A stretch of DNA of 23,615 nt from Symbiodinium natans (GCA_905221605.1 CAJNDS010000153.1:190001-213615); one strand, 5' to 3'; positions 1-10,572 are shown, counted from the stretch's first letter. Notes: generated by a model not told the origin, from the letters alone. Program-made: numbers and translations.

Positions 1-811
1 CCCCGAACCTAGGAGAATGGACCAAATAACAGTCGGCAAACACATCCAAACAGGCACAGAAAACGGGAGCTGCCGATTCAAAGAAACTCTTGACTTAGCG
101 GCTTTTTGGACTAGGATTCATGATGTTCGTTGCTGTGAGGGTTTATGGGCGTTCCGGACATGCCTGTTGTGTTTTGTGAGTTGCCGTGCTTTTTTTTTCG
201 GACGTGTACCGCCGTGTATGCCAGGCCAGACAGACGGAGCCGCTCTTCTCGTGGTTCATTGCCAAGATTTCGTTTGTGTATTATTATTATTATTACTATT
301 ATTATTATTAGATGTATAATTGAATGAATTAACCGCTGTGGGCTTGGGATTAGGATCTCACGGGCTTAAACCCTTTAAACCCTGCGCCCAGACGCTGTGG
401 TCTAAGACCCTTGAGCGCCTAGGCTTAGAAGGGCACAGTTTACATTCTGGCTGGCGTATTCTGGCTGTGAACTCTCACTGTCTGAAGCTCCAGACAATTT
501 CTGGTGGTACGTCGCCTGGTGGTTTGTCTATACTTGGTCTTGTTGGAGAAGCATATTACGTTGTTACGTTTCATGGTGTAAGGTTACAACGGATGCATCT
601 GGTTTTGGCAATGTGCCCACAAACATAACACGATGTAACACGAGTTGCTGGCACTATGCCAGGCAATAGCTTGCTTGCATGGCATAAGCAGCCGCGTAGG
701 GAGGCGTAGTCTGCTAGGCAAACGAGGTGTGCGAAGATGTTGCAAGCGTAGTTTTGCCGGTACGTCATAGGGAGGTCTCCCCATGATATCACAAGCAAGC
801 TGGAACATCAA
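1..811. other. intergenic, no gene recognised
   Basis: Apart from the ATT microsatellite listed separately, I see no gene here. Open frames are short, lie in several overlapping frames and match no family I know. A weak CCCTTTAAACCC-like stretch near 361-385 may be a decayed telomeric tract. A 6-bp-arm hairpin (CTGGCA/TGCCAG, 648-662) is too short to interpret. Confidence 0.6.
279..310. repeat. (TTA)n microsatellite
   Basis: About ten TAT/ATT trinucleotide units with a single T-to-C interruption near 296. A simple-sequence repeat with no coding context. Confidence 0.9.
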
Positions 812-831
812 CCTAAACCCTAAACCCTAAA
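812..831 (-). repeat. interstitial telomeric tract (CCCTAAA)
   Basis: Nearly three units of CCCTAAA, the C-rich strand of the TTTAGGG telomere repeat. It faces the G-rich tract at 936-955, so the two form an inverted pair around a 104-bp spacer. Confidence 0.9.
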
Positions 832-935
832 GCCTGTTTGCTGCAGCGGTTGGCCCAGGACCACCTAAGACGGGTGGGCGCAGAAGCGCGTGCGGAGGCA
901 TCATTTCCTGTGCTGCCAGCATCCAGTGTTGTACT

Positions 936-955
936 GGGTTTAGGGTTTAGGGTTT
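936..955 (+). repeat. interstitial telomeric tract (TTTAGGG)
   Basis: GGGTTTAGGGTTTAGGGTTT on the plus strand, the inverted partner of 812-831. The two arms could pair over about 20 bases. Confidence 0.9.
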
Positions 956-1764
956 GTGGGTTGTAATTACTCTTAAACTTCAAGCCAACACCCAGTCCAA
1001 GCTTGGTGTCGCAAATCATGTTCCTGCATCTTCTTTTTGTTCTTGAGACTCCGTCCTCATGTTGCCCACAGTACGACTAAAAGGAAAGTTTGCCCCTACG
1101 CTAAGGCCGTACATCGTGACAATAAAAATACTGAAGCATGCACCGGGTGCTTACCATTCTGGTAGGACATTGTTGAGATCATGTGGCCCAAGCGCACTTG
1201 AAGCATTTGCACCCAGGACCGAAAAACCTTGCATGTCCTTCCCGAACAGCTCAGAAGAATGCGAGAATGTTTCCAAGGTTACATTTAGAGCGCTTTCCCC
1301 CATGCTGCAGGCACTCTTCTCTTTGTCTCATGCCTTGCCACCCGAGCTGCTCCAAGCGCTCTGCACTTCGGGCGTCGAGGCGCCGAGGGGCTATTGAGGC
1401 AAAGTGTGTGAGAATGGGACTGATGGCCAGCTACAGACAAGGAGGTTCTTGGAGCTGTTTTTGTGAATGTGGGTTTAGCGGTCATTTAGGATTGCAGAAA
1501 CTAATCTGACTTCGGGTAGTTCAACACGCCGTTCCTCCTGCGACCCATGCCCAATATAAACTTGTTTCGCCCGTAGTCGTGAACGATTTTCTTTTGAATC
1601 TCGCGAGTTTGAATGTCCCTGCTGATCAAGCCCATCATTGATCGCAGTTCTTAGCGAGTTGCTGGCATCAACACGACCGTTTCGTGTTTTGTCAACGTGC
1701 AGGGCAGTCGCTTTTGAGCTCTCATCGGCACCTAGGACAATGCCGAAGTGGAACTACTACTACG
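956..1764. other. intergenic, no gene recognised
   Basis: An ATG-started frame of 112 codons at 1059-1397 overlaps another frame of 108 codons and shows no domain, signal or repeat. I do not accept either as a gene. No RNA gene or repeat is visible. Confidence 0.5.
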
Positions 1765-1873
1765 ATAGGGGTCGAAACAATTACTAATAATGTTCCTGTT
1801 GGGTCCCCATATAATCAAACTATAGACTATAATCACCCCCAAAACCCTATTCTAAGTATTCAGGCCCCTATAT
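1765..1873. mobile_element. possible MITE-like hairpin element (weak)
   Basis: An AT-rich stretch bounded by ATAGGGGTC on the left and GGCCCCTATAT on the right, i.e. imperfect inverted ends with a G-run/C-run core. TACG occurs directly outside both ends (1761-1764 and 1874-1877) and could be a target-site duplication. The ends resemble the better hairpins at 16152 and 18799 in containing ATAGGGG, but arm pairing beyond about 10 bases is poor. It may be chance. Confidence 0.25.
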
Positions 1874-3542
1874 TACGTGACTGCTGCTATGCGCTCTGCG
1901 CGCATAGATTTTGGAAGAGCCCGGATACCCGAACTGTGACTTTGGCACAGGTGTCAGAGGCCGATGCGGATATGCTGTCGCTGCCACTTGCACAAAAAGC
2001 TGGCGAGCGTTGCTCTAAAGCAGCCGGAGTTCAGATTTGGGCTTGGGGTTGAAGGAAGATCGGCTGGCATGAAGCAATGTTCGATGGCAAAGGAGGAGTG
2101 CGAATTCAGATTCATTGGTTCCCAGATCGTTGCGGTTGATGCATGGATATGTGGCTTGGGATAGCAAGGGATGTGGGTTCAGGGCTCAGAGGGTCAATGA
2201 TTGTGACTGAGAGAATGCACTTCATCGGGTAAACCCCCAGCAAAAAACTGCAAACAGCCGCCCCGTGTGAAATCGGTCTTTGGCATGTTGGCTGAAGGAG
2301 TTCAGAGGGCTTGGGAGGGTGTCTTGGTTGATGTGGTGGTTTCTGGGCTCCGATCACAGTTCACGACGCAAACTCCGAATCCTTTCTGCGAGCGACAATC
2401 ACTCATGACTCGGGATTTTCGTGGGGATTTCCTGAAGAGGGTGTTGAATGCTGGGCTGCAAGTCGGCAAGCATGCTAGTAAGTACAGTCGGTGGTCAGGC
2501 CTTACATGCTCAGACGCATGTCGCAGCACATACTCTATATCCCCCTTGGGAACTATTTTTGATTTTTGTTTATACAAAACCCAAGAGGATATTGAAAATG
2601 TTATTCTTATTAAGGTTCTAAGGGGAGTATAGTACTACTTTGCCATCCTGACGAACACTGCGCGTGTGACTCTCCTCTTGGTGCGCCGGCTCCTGCTCGA
2701 ATTTAGCTTCGTTGCCTTAGATATGGACGACCTGGACAAAAGAATTCGGCAGCATAAACTCGCCGTGCACAGAGGCCGTAAGTTCTTCAACAGATCACGG
2801 ATTGCAGAGTAGGGTTCGAGGCATTGCGGAGCATCCAGCACGCAAAGACTGCGTGCTAATCCGTCATGCCGTCGAGTTCAGGCACACTTCTGTCAGTTTT
2901 TACGTTTGGGGTCTTGAAGCAAGAAGCCGTCCCTTTGAGTTAGGACTTGAGCTCTCCCGATCATGTCAGCTTTCAAGATGCAGACGACCTGAAATGCAAT
3001 GAAACAAACATGTGCGAGATTGATTGAGTTTGGGGCCTAGAGCTGCAGGTTTGCAGCTTGCTTCTGTAGGCAGAATATGCGGAATCCTAAGCCCCATAGT
3101 CCCCAAGACATGTGCTTCACCAGGCCCGAAGACAGACGTAGTTTGCATGTTAGAAAGGGTCGCCAGTCACCACATCCAAGATTGTCGGGGTCGCCTAGAG
3201 AGGGGTGTTCAAGGTTGTCACCATCTTGGCCCATGCCCGACATGTCAAGAAAGAAAGTGGGCAGCCTGTGCAACCATGGCCACGAGAACTGTTGTCTCAA
3301 CGCACTCCCGGCTCAAAGCTTTGAATGAAGACAGCTGCGCTATTACGCTTCCCCTATTTTGTCAACAGTTCTGATGGGAAGTCCAGCCTGTTAATGGCTT
3401 GGCAACTGCACTTTAGTGCATGAGTGTACCAAACCCTACGCATTGCAAGTTTGCTCACATTCGTCATGCTATGAAGGTACCATCCCGGGAGATACTGAGC
3501 AACGCGTGAGTGTCCCAATACCGTTGACTCCCCAGCGGGTTG
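1874..3542. other. intergenic, no accepted gene
   Basis: Apart from the weak open frame at 2633-2812 listed separately, I see only short overlapping frames without recognisable domains, and no repeats or RNA genes. Confidence 0.5.
2633..2812 (+). pseudogene. possible decayed exon, unidentified
   Basis: A 59-codon open frame follows a TAG at 2630-2632 and ends in TAG at 2810-2812. Its first half is hydrophobic and leucine/valine-rich with paired arginines (LLLVRRLLLEF). From an internal Met (2723) it becomes charged (MDDLDKRIRQHK, then HRGRKFF). Third positions are GC-rich, as expected of dinoflagellate coding DNA. I do not recognise a family. There is no convincing splice acceptor or neighbour exon. 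It could be a random frame, and a minus-strand frame overlaps it. Confidence 0.15.
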
Positions 3543-3604
3543 AGGGTTTAAGGTTTAGGGTTTAGGGTTTAGGGTTAGGGTTTAGGGTTTAGGTTTTAGG
3601 GTTT
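3543..3604 (+). repeat. interstitial telomeric tract (TTTAGGG)
   Basis: About eight TTTAGGG-type units with indel variants (TTAAGG, TTAGGG, TTTTAGGG). The decay suggests an older tract than the perfect one at 10573. Confidence 0.93.
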
Positions 3605-3837
3605 CCGGGGTTCCCGTGTGGGGATTGGGGCTTAGGCTTCCAAATCCAGATTGGCTCTTCTTGTTCTCGGCAAGGGATGGTGACTTGCGTAGCTGGCTGG
3701 AACAACATCCCAGGAGAGGATGCAGTACCTTACCGTAAGGCATCATATCAGGAACCTCTTGAACAGGGCACTTTGTGGCCCCCCAGCCTGTCCAAGGTCA
3801 GCATCTGATCTTTGCGAACCCAGTCGGTAGAACGTCC

Positions 3838-3953
3838 TAGGTAGGATAAGGGGGACCCTTAAAAAGCCTTCTTAACCTTCTTCTGGCTCTCTTAAAGAGG
3901 GGCCGTATTCAGAGGGTCTATGTCCCCAAGGATCCCCCTAATCCTATCCCCTA
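3838..3953. mobile_element. MITE-like inverted-repeat element
   Basis: The left arm 3838-3860 (TAGGTAGGATAAGGGGGACC...) pairs with the right arm 3928-3953 (...CCCCCTAATCCTATCCCCTA). The core TAGGAT-AGGGGGA-CCTT matches at about 17 of 21 positions. The 67-bp interior has no coding capacity. No clear target-site duplication is seen. G-run/C-run arms recur in the elements at 14608, 16152 and 18799. Confidence 0.5.
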
Positions 3954-4046
3954 AGAACTTGAAAGCACTGGCAAAGGCACAACATAGCAACCGAACGAAC
4001 CCAAGCACCGAAGCGAGGGGAACCCTGAAGCTCATCAATCGCATCG

Positions 4047-4098
4047 TTTTTAGGGTTAGGGTTGAGGGTTTAGGGTTTCGGGTTTAGGGTTTCGGGTA
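4047..4098 (+). repeat. interstitial telomeric tract, degenerate
   Basis: Mixed TTTAGGG, TTAGGG, TTGAGGG and TTTCGGG units on the plus strand. Confidence 0.88.
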
Positions 4099-4260
4099 AG
4101 TCTAGGGTTCACTGCAGCCTGCTGAATGCATCCCAGGCGGAGCCTCCATGAGCTCAAAGGCCATGCCAACAAGCACTTCGGCGTCCGGGCACAGAAGCCG
4201 CTGCGCATGTCAGGGACCCGATGTCCGGTGTTTTTGGGTCTGTGGCCTGAGTTTTGGGGA

Positions 4261-4293
4261 GGGGTTTAGGGTTTAGGGTTTAGGGTTTTGGGT
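4261..4293 (+). repeat. interstitial telomeric tract (TTTAGGG)
   Basis: Three exact TTTAGGG units followed by a TTTTGGG variant. Same orientation as the tract 160 bp upstream. Confidence 0.92.
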
Positions 4294-4892
4294 TCAGGTT
4301 TGAAGCAGAATGGATTTCAGGGCGCTTGATGGCCCTACAGTAGGAGTCTCAAGCATTTGGTCATCGTGCTTCTTGTGGAGTGTGCGTGCACATGGAGATG
4401 CGTGGTATGAAAAAACCGAGAAAGAGTCGCGAAGGCGAAGGCATCGACTCAAGCCTAGATGCACTTTCGAACACCTGCTCCAGCCAAAAACTTGGCGCGG
4501 TGTCAGTCGTGTAAGTCTAGCACCGCTGGAGGAATGTCCAGTCTGGCTTGTTGTTGCTGGAGGAGACCTCTACAAAAATTCGGATTCGGCCTTGCGGGCT
4601 TCAGGTGCTCAGGCTTGCGAAGTGCTGCTGCCGTCTTAGGTCTCAGCCGACTACCCCGAAGGCCCCATACCTTTAAACAGAGGGTTCGGCTGCATGTTTA
4701 GAACGGTTACGCTTTTCCCGGTTGATTCAGAACCCTCCAAGCCCTACACGCTCTGAAGCAGAAGTCGCAGTAGCACCAGAAGTTCAGGTACCACCACGGT
4801 AAGGTCGTCATTACGCACGCGCAGCACGTGACCAACCTTAAGGAGGGAGCTCATGGCCTCACGTCTTTGGTGGGCTGGTAGGGGCAGGGAAG

Positions 4893-4914
4893 GGAAGCTT
4901 CACTTGAAGCTTCC
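4893..4914. repeat. perfect 10-bp inverted repeat, 2-nt loop
   Basis: GGAAGCTTCA, CT, then TGAAGCTTCC. All ten arm positions pair. No U-run or gene end adjoins it, so I assign no function. Confidence 0.85.
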
Positions 4915-6344
4915 GTTGAATACGGTTCCTTTGAGGGTTCAGTTGGCTATTTAACTCTTTGGGGCCTTGGTGGCCTTGGCTTGGTGTTTAGGCACCTCAC
5001 AGGCTCCCAGGAGTTGAATGAGTTGAATGAGTGTGGTCGGGTGCTCTGCTCCTGGCTGACTGGGTGTCTGGTCAAAGAGTGGTAGGCAACCCGGCTTCTC
5101 TTCTCTTCGTGGAATCGAAGTGCTCATCTGAACCCTTCAGCCTTCTTAATCTTCGAACCCCGACTGTTCAGAGAGCACTGCTCTTTTAAAAGCCATCTCT
5201 GCCCCGCGAATCATGAAGCCTTGTAAGAGCAGCACAACTTCATTTTGCAACAGTGCAAAGATCTTCCCCCGTTCGGCCCACCTGATTTATTTGCACGGCG
5301 TGTTGCCAGCAGGGTTCAATTTCGGAGAATTAGGCTTGATCTTGCAGTCCAGTTCAAGTCGAGCAGCAGAGCCTCCGCAAGAAAGCCTGGCCATTCTGTC
5401 ATTTTCCGGTATTGGAGACTTGTGAAGAATCAGGCTTATGGCTTCAGACTCCTCATTGGCCCTAAACTAAACCCCACCTCAAACACTAAACAGCTGAGAA
5501 GCTCTGCGAAACTGATCGTCCGAGAAGCTGGAAGGATGGGGACGTCGTTGTCGTGACGGTAACTGACGAAGAGCAGGCCTGTGGACATGATCTGGGGCTT
5601 TAGGGTTGTGGCTTACAGTGGGAGAGGTTTGGACTTTGGGGACTTGTACTTCAATCTTCGTGCATTTAGTCGTAAAGGCATGGGCAGCTTCCGCAGCAGG
5701 CAGGGTAGTCCATGAGGATGAAGAGGGCCACCGCCGATGCAGTCGGGCTTCTAACGCAGGCCACTGCCAACGCAGCCACACTGCATCCTGAACCCCAAAC
5801 GCCTAGCCGCCCTAGCCCGCGAAGCAAAGAAGCTAAAGAAGCTGGTCCCTATTTGAACAGCTCAGGTGTGCCTGAATCTCTCCACCTTGGCTATGAAACA
5901 CATACTGCCCTCAATCACGCTTGACGACCATCCTGGACCATCCTCCTGCCTAAGAAGCCCAATGTTCGGCAGGGTCCGCCACCGATCTCCACCCACCAGG
6001 TGGGGCTGGGTTGCGTGGAGCTGGTATGCACGGCCAAGTTTTTTGTCATTGGTATTGGTGTCGTTCCGTAAACCGCTGGGGGCACGGCCTTCCTTGGTGC
6101 TGGGGAAGTCGAGTTGAGGTTCCCAAGGTCTCACGACACTTCGAACCTCAAAACCCGAGATCTGAGATATGATTCAAGAACGATGCTTAGCTTTTCGGTC
6201 TGAATGCGCAGCTTGTGTGCTTCCTTCAAGGGCCAGCTGGGGATGCCAAGCCCATGCATGGCAACTGAATGCTACCAAGCAGAGGGGTCACGGACCCTTC
6301 GCGCCGCCTGCAAGGCAAGGCCGATTGCGACGTGGGCACACTTC

Positions 6345-6365
6345 GAAGGAAGGAAGGAAGGAAGG
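6345..6365. repeat. (GAAG)n microsatellite
   Basis: Five tandem GAAG units. A simple repeat. Confidence 0.9.
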
Positions 6366-6609
6366 TGACTAACCAGTCTGACAAGCAGATGGATACTAGC
6401 ATCTTTGGCAGTGCTGGCTGGATGCAGACTCACGACCAAGCCCTATGCACTATTGTGTGGACACCGGTGGCCACAAGGCCAAGGATGCCTCACACGCGCC
6501 CATAAAGAACCAGAACAGGGTGCACATAGAATACATATGAATACATTCTAACTTAACTTACACGCCAAAGCTAGTGAGCCGTGCAAAACAAGTAAATGTA
6601 GTATTTTAA

Positions 6610-6646
6610 CGGGCCCCAAACCCAAAAGTTTATTGGGTTTTTGGCC
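6610..6646. repeat. imperfect hairpin with G/C-run arms
   Basis: CGGGCCCCAAACCCAA, a short spacer, then TTGGGTTTTTGGCCG. Most arm positions pair. The arm text (GGGCCCCAAACCCA) resembles the right arm of the element at 18799-18919 read in reverse, so this may be a reduced relative. It lies in a locally AT-rich patch (about 6520-6760) with no gene. Confidence 0.4.
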
Positions 6647-6891
6647 GTACATTTAATCCTTCTTTGTGCTCTCATTGTTTTAGAGGCACGAAGTGAGCAC
6701 AGTGAATCTATTCATGAGAGAACGAGCGAAACAAGTGTTTACTATTTTCCTCTTGTCCCATAACCTCAAACAACAGCTCTATAATGACGGTGCCGGCAAA
6801 GATGGACCAGCTCACATAAAGAAGCTCAACCTGACACGGGCTGCCCGGAAGACTTGAACCTCGGCCTGAGCCCGATAAAAATTCCACACAT

Positions 6892-7004
6892 GTTTAGGGT
6901 TTAGGGTTTAGGGTCAGGGTCATGGGTTTTGGGTTTTAGGGTTTGGGGTTCGGGGTTTAGGGTTTTGGGTTTTGGGTTTAGGGGTTAGGGTTTAGGGTTT
7001 AGGC
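6892..7004 (+). repeat. long degenerate interstitial telomeric tract
   Basis: About 113 bp of mixed TTTAGGG, TTTTGGG, TTTGGGG, TTCGGGG and TTAGGG units, all G-rich strand. It is the longest telomere-like tract here but the most varied. It ends in two clean TTTAGGG units. Confidence 0.9.
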
Positions 7005-8183
7005 GGTTTCAGCCGTAAGCCGCACAGTCCAGGCCCACTACGTGCCGCACCGCCTTGAGGTGCGTCCCTGAGCCATGAGGGAAGCTCGAAAAGCGAAAAA
7101 TGTTCCAAGGAGCTGCAGGCTTGAACTCAAGCTGGGAGGGTCGGCCGGCCGACCGAAACAAATTACTTAGATAAAGTTGTTACTGCATGACTGTAGGAGG
7201 CATGCCTGATACACACGCCTGCCGTTGTTGTCGCAGTGCCACATCAGCCCCTGCGACCCTATAAAACATGCTACAGCTACGTACAGCACGCTAAAGCCAT
7301 CTTACTCTTCCGAGGTTCATGTGCACCTTCCGCTTTGTAGACATTGCCTTCATTTGGTTGCAGTTGCTTTCAGAACTGCTCTCGTTCTCGCAAGCCTCGC
7401 GAAACAAACCAAGCCCACGCGTGTATTGATGCTGCCTTACACACTGTCCCACACATGCTTGTTACACGGCTTTTCAGGCGAAGAAGCCGCCGCCAGCCCA
7501 GGATGGCCCAGGCGAGGGCGTGCCGCCGGGGTCCTGGACCTCTACGGCTGGGTTCACCCCTGTGAGCAATTTCAGATGCTTTGGATGGTTGAGGGGGCTG
7601 AGGGCTCCGAATGGTTCCGAGTTGTGTGGGTTTTGTGCTGCAGGGTCCAGGACGGTCCGGCTGCGGTGTGGTTTACGGTGGCCATGATGGTTAGAGAGTT
7701 AAAGTTGCTCAGGGCTTTGGGCGACCTCTGCGCCACTGTAGTCTATAGTTTCTGTGTGCTCTGCGAGAGAACATTGCGCTCTCGTTCTTTATGCTCTTGA
7801 GGATGCGCGTTTTCGGTTAGCACCCCATGTGCTTGTGGCCGGATCGAAGCGAGCGACTGGGTTTGGAAGAGTCGAGCGGTGCTCAGCGCTGCAAGCTCTG
7901 CGAGCTGGCTAATACGTTGTGGATGTATTCAATCCTTGCTTTCTTTTGGTGTTGATGGTAGCCTATTCGGTTTTCACTTTCGATATCATTCCGGTTAGTG
8001 CTCTGGCCAAAACGCAGAATGTGATCCATGCCGTCCGAAAACCACTTCACCCTGAATTCCAGATTCCAGGTCACCATGTTAGCGAAAAGCAAAAGCACCC
8101 AAGCCATGAGAAACGAAGGTTTGACGGCAAGTCGAGCTACACCGTGGATTACATACCACATCCCCTCGAGGCCCAGGGTCTAT
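7005..8183. other. intergenic, no accepted gene
   Basis: A 191-codon open frame (7225-7800) has a non-ATG first codon and no recognisable domain, and it overlaps other frames. I do not accept it. A 16-nt palindrome at 7139-7154 is listed separately. Confidence 0.45.
7139..7154. repeat. 16-nt perfect palindrome
   Basis: GGTCGGCCGGCCGACC reads the same on both strands. No neighbouring gene to regulate is visible. It may be chance in GC-rich DNA. Confidence 0.8.
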
Positions 8184-8223
8184 CAAACCCTAATCCCTTA
8201 ACCCTAAACCCTAAACCCTAAAC
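8184..8223 (-). repeat. interstitial telomeric tract (CCCTAAA)
   Basis: Degenerate first units (CCCTAAT, CCCTTAA) lead into three clean CCCTAAA units on the plus strand, so the G-rich strand is the minus strand. Confidence 0.92.
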
Positions 8224-9043
8224 TTTAAGTTTTTTCGGGCTTCGTCTTCAGGACCTTGGCAGTTAGAGAGGTGTAAGGTGGAGGGATGGTTTGGTAAGGT
8301 AGGACAAGTTCATGCGCCCGAACTCTTTAAAGCAACGCAGACTTGCAGCTTTTCGAAGTCCAGCAGGCTCCGAACACATGCTCGGGCTCATACGAGTTTA
8401 AGGCCCCATCAAGTCTGCTTTGAGATGAGTCTGAAACGAGGTTTGGAGCATGGTTCCTCATGATTCACAGGCACGCCACAAATCCAAATCTTTCACCCTT
8501 AATGGCCCATACATGCACTGTAAGAGAGACGGAACAACAGCGACTGCCTGAATCCTGACCAGCCGAGTCTGCCCATGAGTAAGAACAGCCATACCCAACA
8601 GGTCCGAGACAAAGCCAAGCCACCGCGCAACGTGTGGGAACCCGGAAGGCGGGTTGGGTTCTGAGACTCATGGTAGTTCACTTGTTCAAGGGCTGATTGC
8701 GGTTTAGGGTGGCAAAACTCGCTCTGCACGTGTCACGCATCCGAAGGCGAAACGAAGCACAGGCACTATCAATAAGTGATAGGCTGAGCACCTGCACTTC
8801 CGGAATAGTCGTGCTTAGTGCCGATTTGGCTTGAAAGTCGTTAGAAATAGCATCCATGTCGATTTCATGCACAAAGCAATGTTGCCAGCAGCAAAGTTGC
8901 AAGTAATTCTGCTAGATATAATCAACTTGAAAACATGCTGGCGGGGTTAAATCTGCAACGAAAATTTAGAATAGAGGGTTTGCTTGTTAACTACACAGGA
9001 AAGTACAGGTTTTGTGTTACCCGTCCTTGGTGCAAGTGAAATT
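8224..9043. other. intergenic, no gene recognised
   Basis: Only short overlapping frames on both strands. No repeats, RNA genes or recognisable protein motifs. Confidence 0.5.
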
Positions 9044-9396
9044 GGGGGGAGGGGAGCCCCTCCCCACCCCCCCCCCCCCCACCCCGTCCCAACCCACTCA
9101 TCTGCCATCTGCTTTTGGTAATTATCCGAAGCTTTGCAAGCTTGCTATATGAAAGGATCATGAAAAAGACAGCTTGTATTAGCAAAACAGAGCAAGGAGG
9201 AGAGGATTGTGTTTGCACTGGGGCGAGCCCCCCCCCCCCCCAACACGCCGCTTTCTTATTTCCTTTGAAGCATGCAAGTGGTTTAGGGTTTAGGGTTTAG
9301 GTTTAGTAACATACTATGCGTGCATCCCTTTCCAAACCCGCCATGCGAGCATTGTGTTTGCAACAGGGGGGTTGGGGGTTCTGCCACCCCCTCCCC
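9044..9396. repeat. three G-run/C-run modules
   Basis: Three clusters of G and C homopolymers. At 9044-9080 a perfect stem GGGGAGGGG/CCCCTCCCC (9046-9065) is followed by a C tract. At 9217-9241 GGGGCGAG is followed by C14. At 9363-9396 G-runs precede CCCCCTCCCCC. The second and third are each preceded by the exact 12-mer ATTGTGTTTGCA (9206-9217 and 9351-9362), which suggests that a 145-bp unit was duplicated. Homopolymer lengths may be unreliable in the assembly. Confidence 0.6.
9281..9306 (+). repeat. interstitial telomeric tract (TTTAGGG)
   Basis: Three TTTAGGG units and a TTTAGG variant, sitting between the second and third G/C-run modules. Confidence 0.92.
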
Positions 9397-10572
9397 CGCA
9401 CCACCCGCTTGTGCGTTATCAGGAAACCTCTATTTGCTCCTTATGTTAAACCTGTAAGAATGCTCCTATTTCCTCCATACTTTCTTCGGCAATCGACTAT
9501 TACGTCCGTATGTTAAGAAATTCCTCTGTAGTTTAATCAGAAGGCCTCCATTTGTCTGCCAAGAAGGGTACAAAACGCGAAAGAAGGTACAAAAACGTTT
9601 TCTCGCCTGTTGTTTTAAGCCAAGTTTTAACCAATGCCCCGGCCTCTTAGCTTAAAGGCGGAGCCTTTGAATCGTAAAGGCAGGCATTCTTTCCAAGACC
9701 TCGAAAACCCGGAAGCCCAATTGAGTTGAAACAGAACTCCGAAATTGTCTCGATCAATCGGGACAAAGGGCTGGTCCAGGAGCCAACTTGTCCTCCTGCA
9801 ATGCTCAGCGTTTCGCGGCCCTCTTTTGTAATGTCCTGGTCCCGGACCGGGGCTGCGGATTTCGATGCCCTGGCCTTCATAGCTGCCGTGCTCGGTATGT
9901 TTGTTTTTGCGTCGTTCGCCAATATAGTGATGTGGTTGGGGTTAGTCGTGAACGCGTACGATGCATCCTGGATTTGTTTCCTCATACTCGGTATCCTGAG
10001 TCTGTCGGTCGGTGCTTGGGTCGTTGTCTCGGTCTTCAGTCGCCGTCCCGGGCGATGTCTCGTCGGGGCTTGAATTGCTCTCTCAGTAGTCCTGGCCGAT
10101 GCCTTTCTATGTTGCACGCGGTGTCTCAGTCAATGCCCCATGGTCAGCATGGTACTGTAGCCGTTGTTTGGTTCATGTTGGTCGCTGTTCCGGTGGGTGT
10201 TAGAAGTCGGTCTTCCAACCGGAGGCCAGTCAGTCGGTGTTTCTCTAGCAAAGGTAGGGGTGTTTATAGGCTGACATTTGAGGGTGCCATACGGTCCGCT
10301 TTGTACGATACTTGGCTTTTGCCACCCTGCCCGGCAAACCTCAAGGCGCAGCTTCAGAAACGGCCTGAAACGATTGGTGTTTTCTTTACGTTCCACAGAT
10401 GGAATGCATTGAGATCTCATGGTGGCTCCAACATAAATCCTTGGTTCGATAGATAGGTGAGCGAAATAAACGTCTCATTGTGCAGGACGGAGGCAAGAAC
10501 GGGCAAGTCCACCTACAACAGCGAATTCCCCTGGTGACTTGGCAATGGAAACTGCACAACTGGGATTGAAAT
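9397..10572. other. intergenic with one possible small gene
   Basis: Outside the weak membrane-protein frame at 9801-10073 I see nothing definite. A 222-codon frame (9788-10456) begins at a non-ATG codon and a 156-codon frame runs on the minus strand. All three overlap, so at most one is real. Confidence 0.4.
9801..10073 (+). CDS. possible small membrane protein, unidentified
   Basis: An ATG-started frame of 90 residues. Two hydrophobic stretches are visible: about residues 24-50 (ALAFIAAVLGMFVFASFAN, then IVMWLGLVV) and about 57-80 (WICFLILGILSLSVGAWVVV). An arginine-rich tail (SRRPGRC) follows. The third codon positions lean to G/C. If real, it would be a two-helix membrane protein. Against it, a 156-codon minus-strand frame and another plus-strand frame overlap, no family is recognised, and hydrophobic frames often mirror polar antisense frames. 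The start is the first ATG in frame, and the frame also extends upstream without ATG. Confidence 0.2.
   Translation: MLSVSRPSFVMSWSRTGAADFDALAFIAAVLGMFVFASFANIVMWLGLVVNAYDASWICFLILGILSLSVGAWVVVSVFSRRPGRCLVGA

Larger units (their letters stand above)
4294..6609. other. long intergenic stretch, no gene recognised
   Basis: Several overlapping frames of 70-110 codons occur on both strands (for example near 4310-4639 and 5213-5790). None shows a domain, membrane pattern or consistent codon bias, so I treat them as chance. The stretch contains a near-perfect palindrome (4893-4914), a GAGTTGAAT duplication near 5013-5030 and a GAAG microsatellite (6345-6365). Confidence 0.5.

Noticed and set aside
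641-1667. CGAGTTGCTGGCA occurring at 641-653 and 1655-1667
   Set aside because: A few shared 13-mers are expected by chance in a window of this size, and the flanks differ.
7225-7800. 191-codon plus-strand frame
   Set aside because: It starts at a non-ATG codon, has no recognisable domain and overlaps other frames, so it is probably chance.
9647-10117. 156-codon minus-strand frame
   Set aside because: It begins at GTG, is low in recognisable motifs, and overlaps the plus-strand membrane frame.
10155-10177. Gapped match to the whole spliced leader
   Set aside because: 17 of 21 with a 2-nt gap could arise by chance in both strands of 23 kb, and no gene follows. Mentioned only as support for a profile scan.
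9788-10456. 222-codon plus-strand frame
   Set aside because: Its first codon is not ATG and the first Met comes about 90 residues in. It overlaps two competing frames and has no family features.
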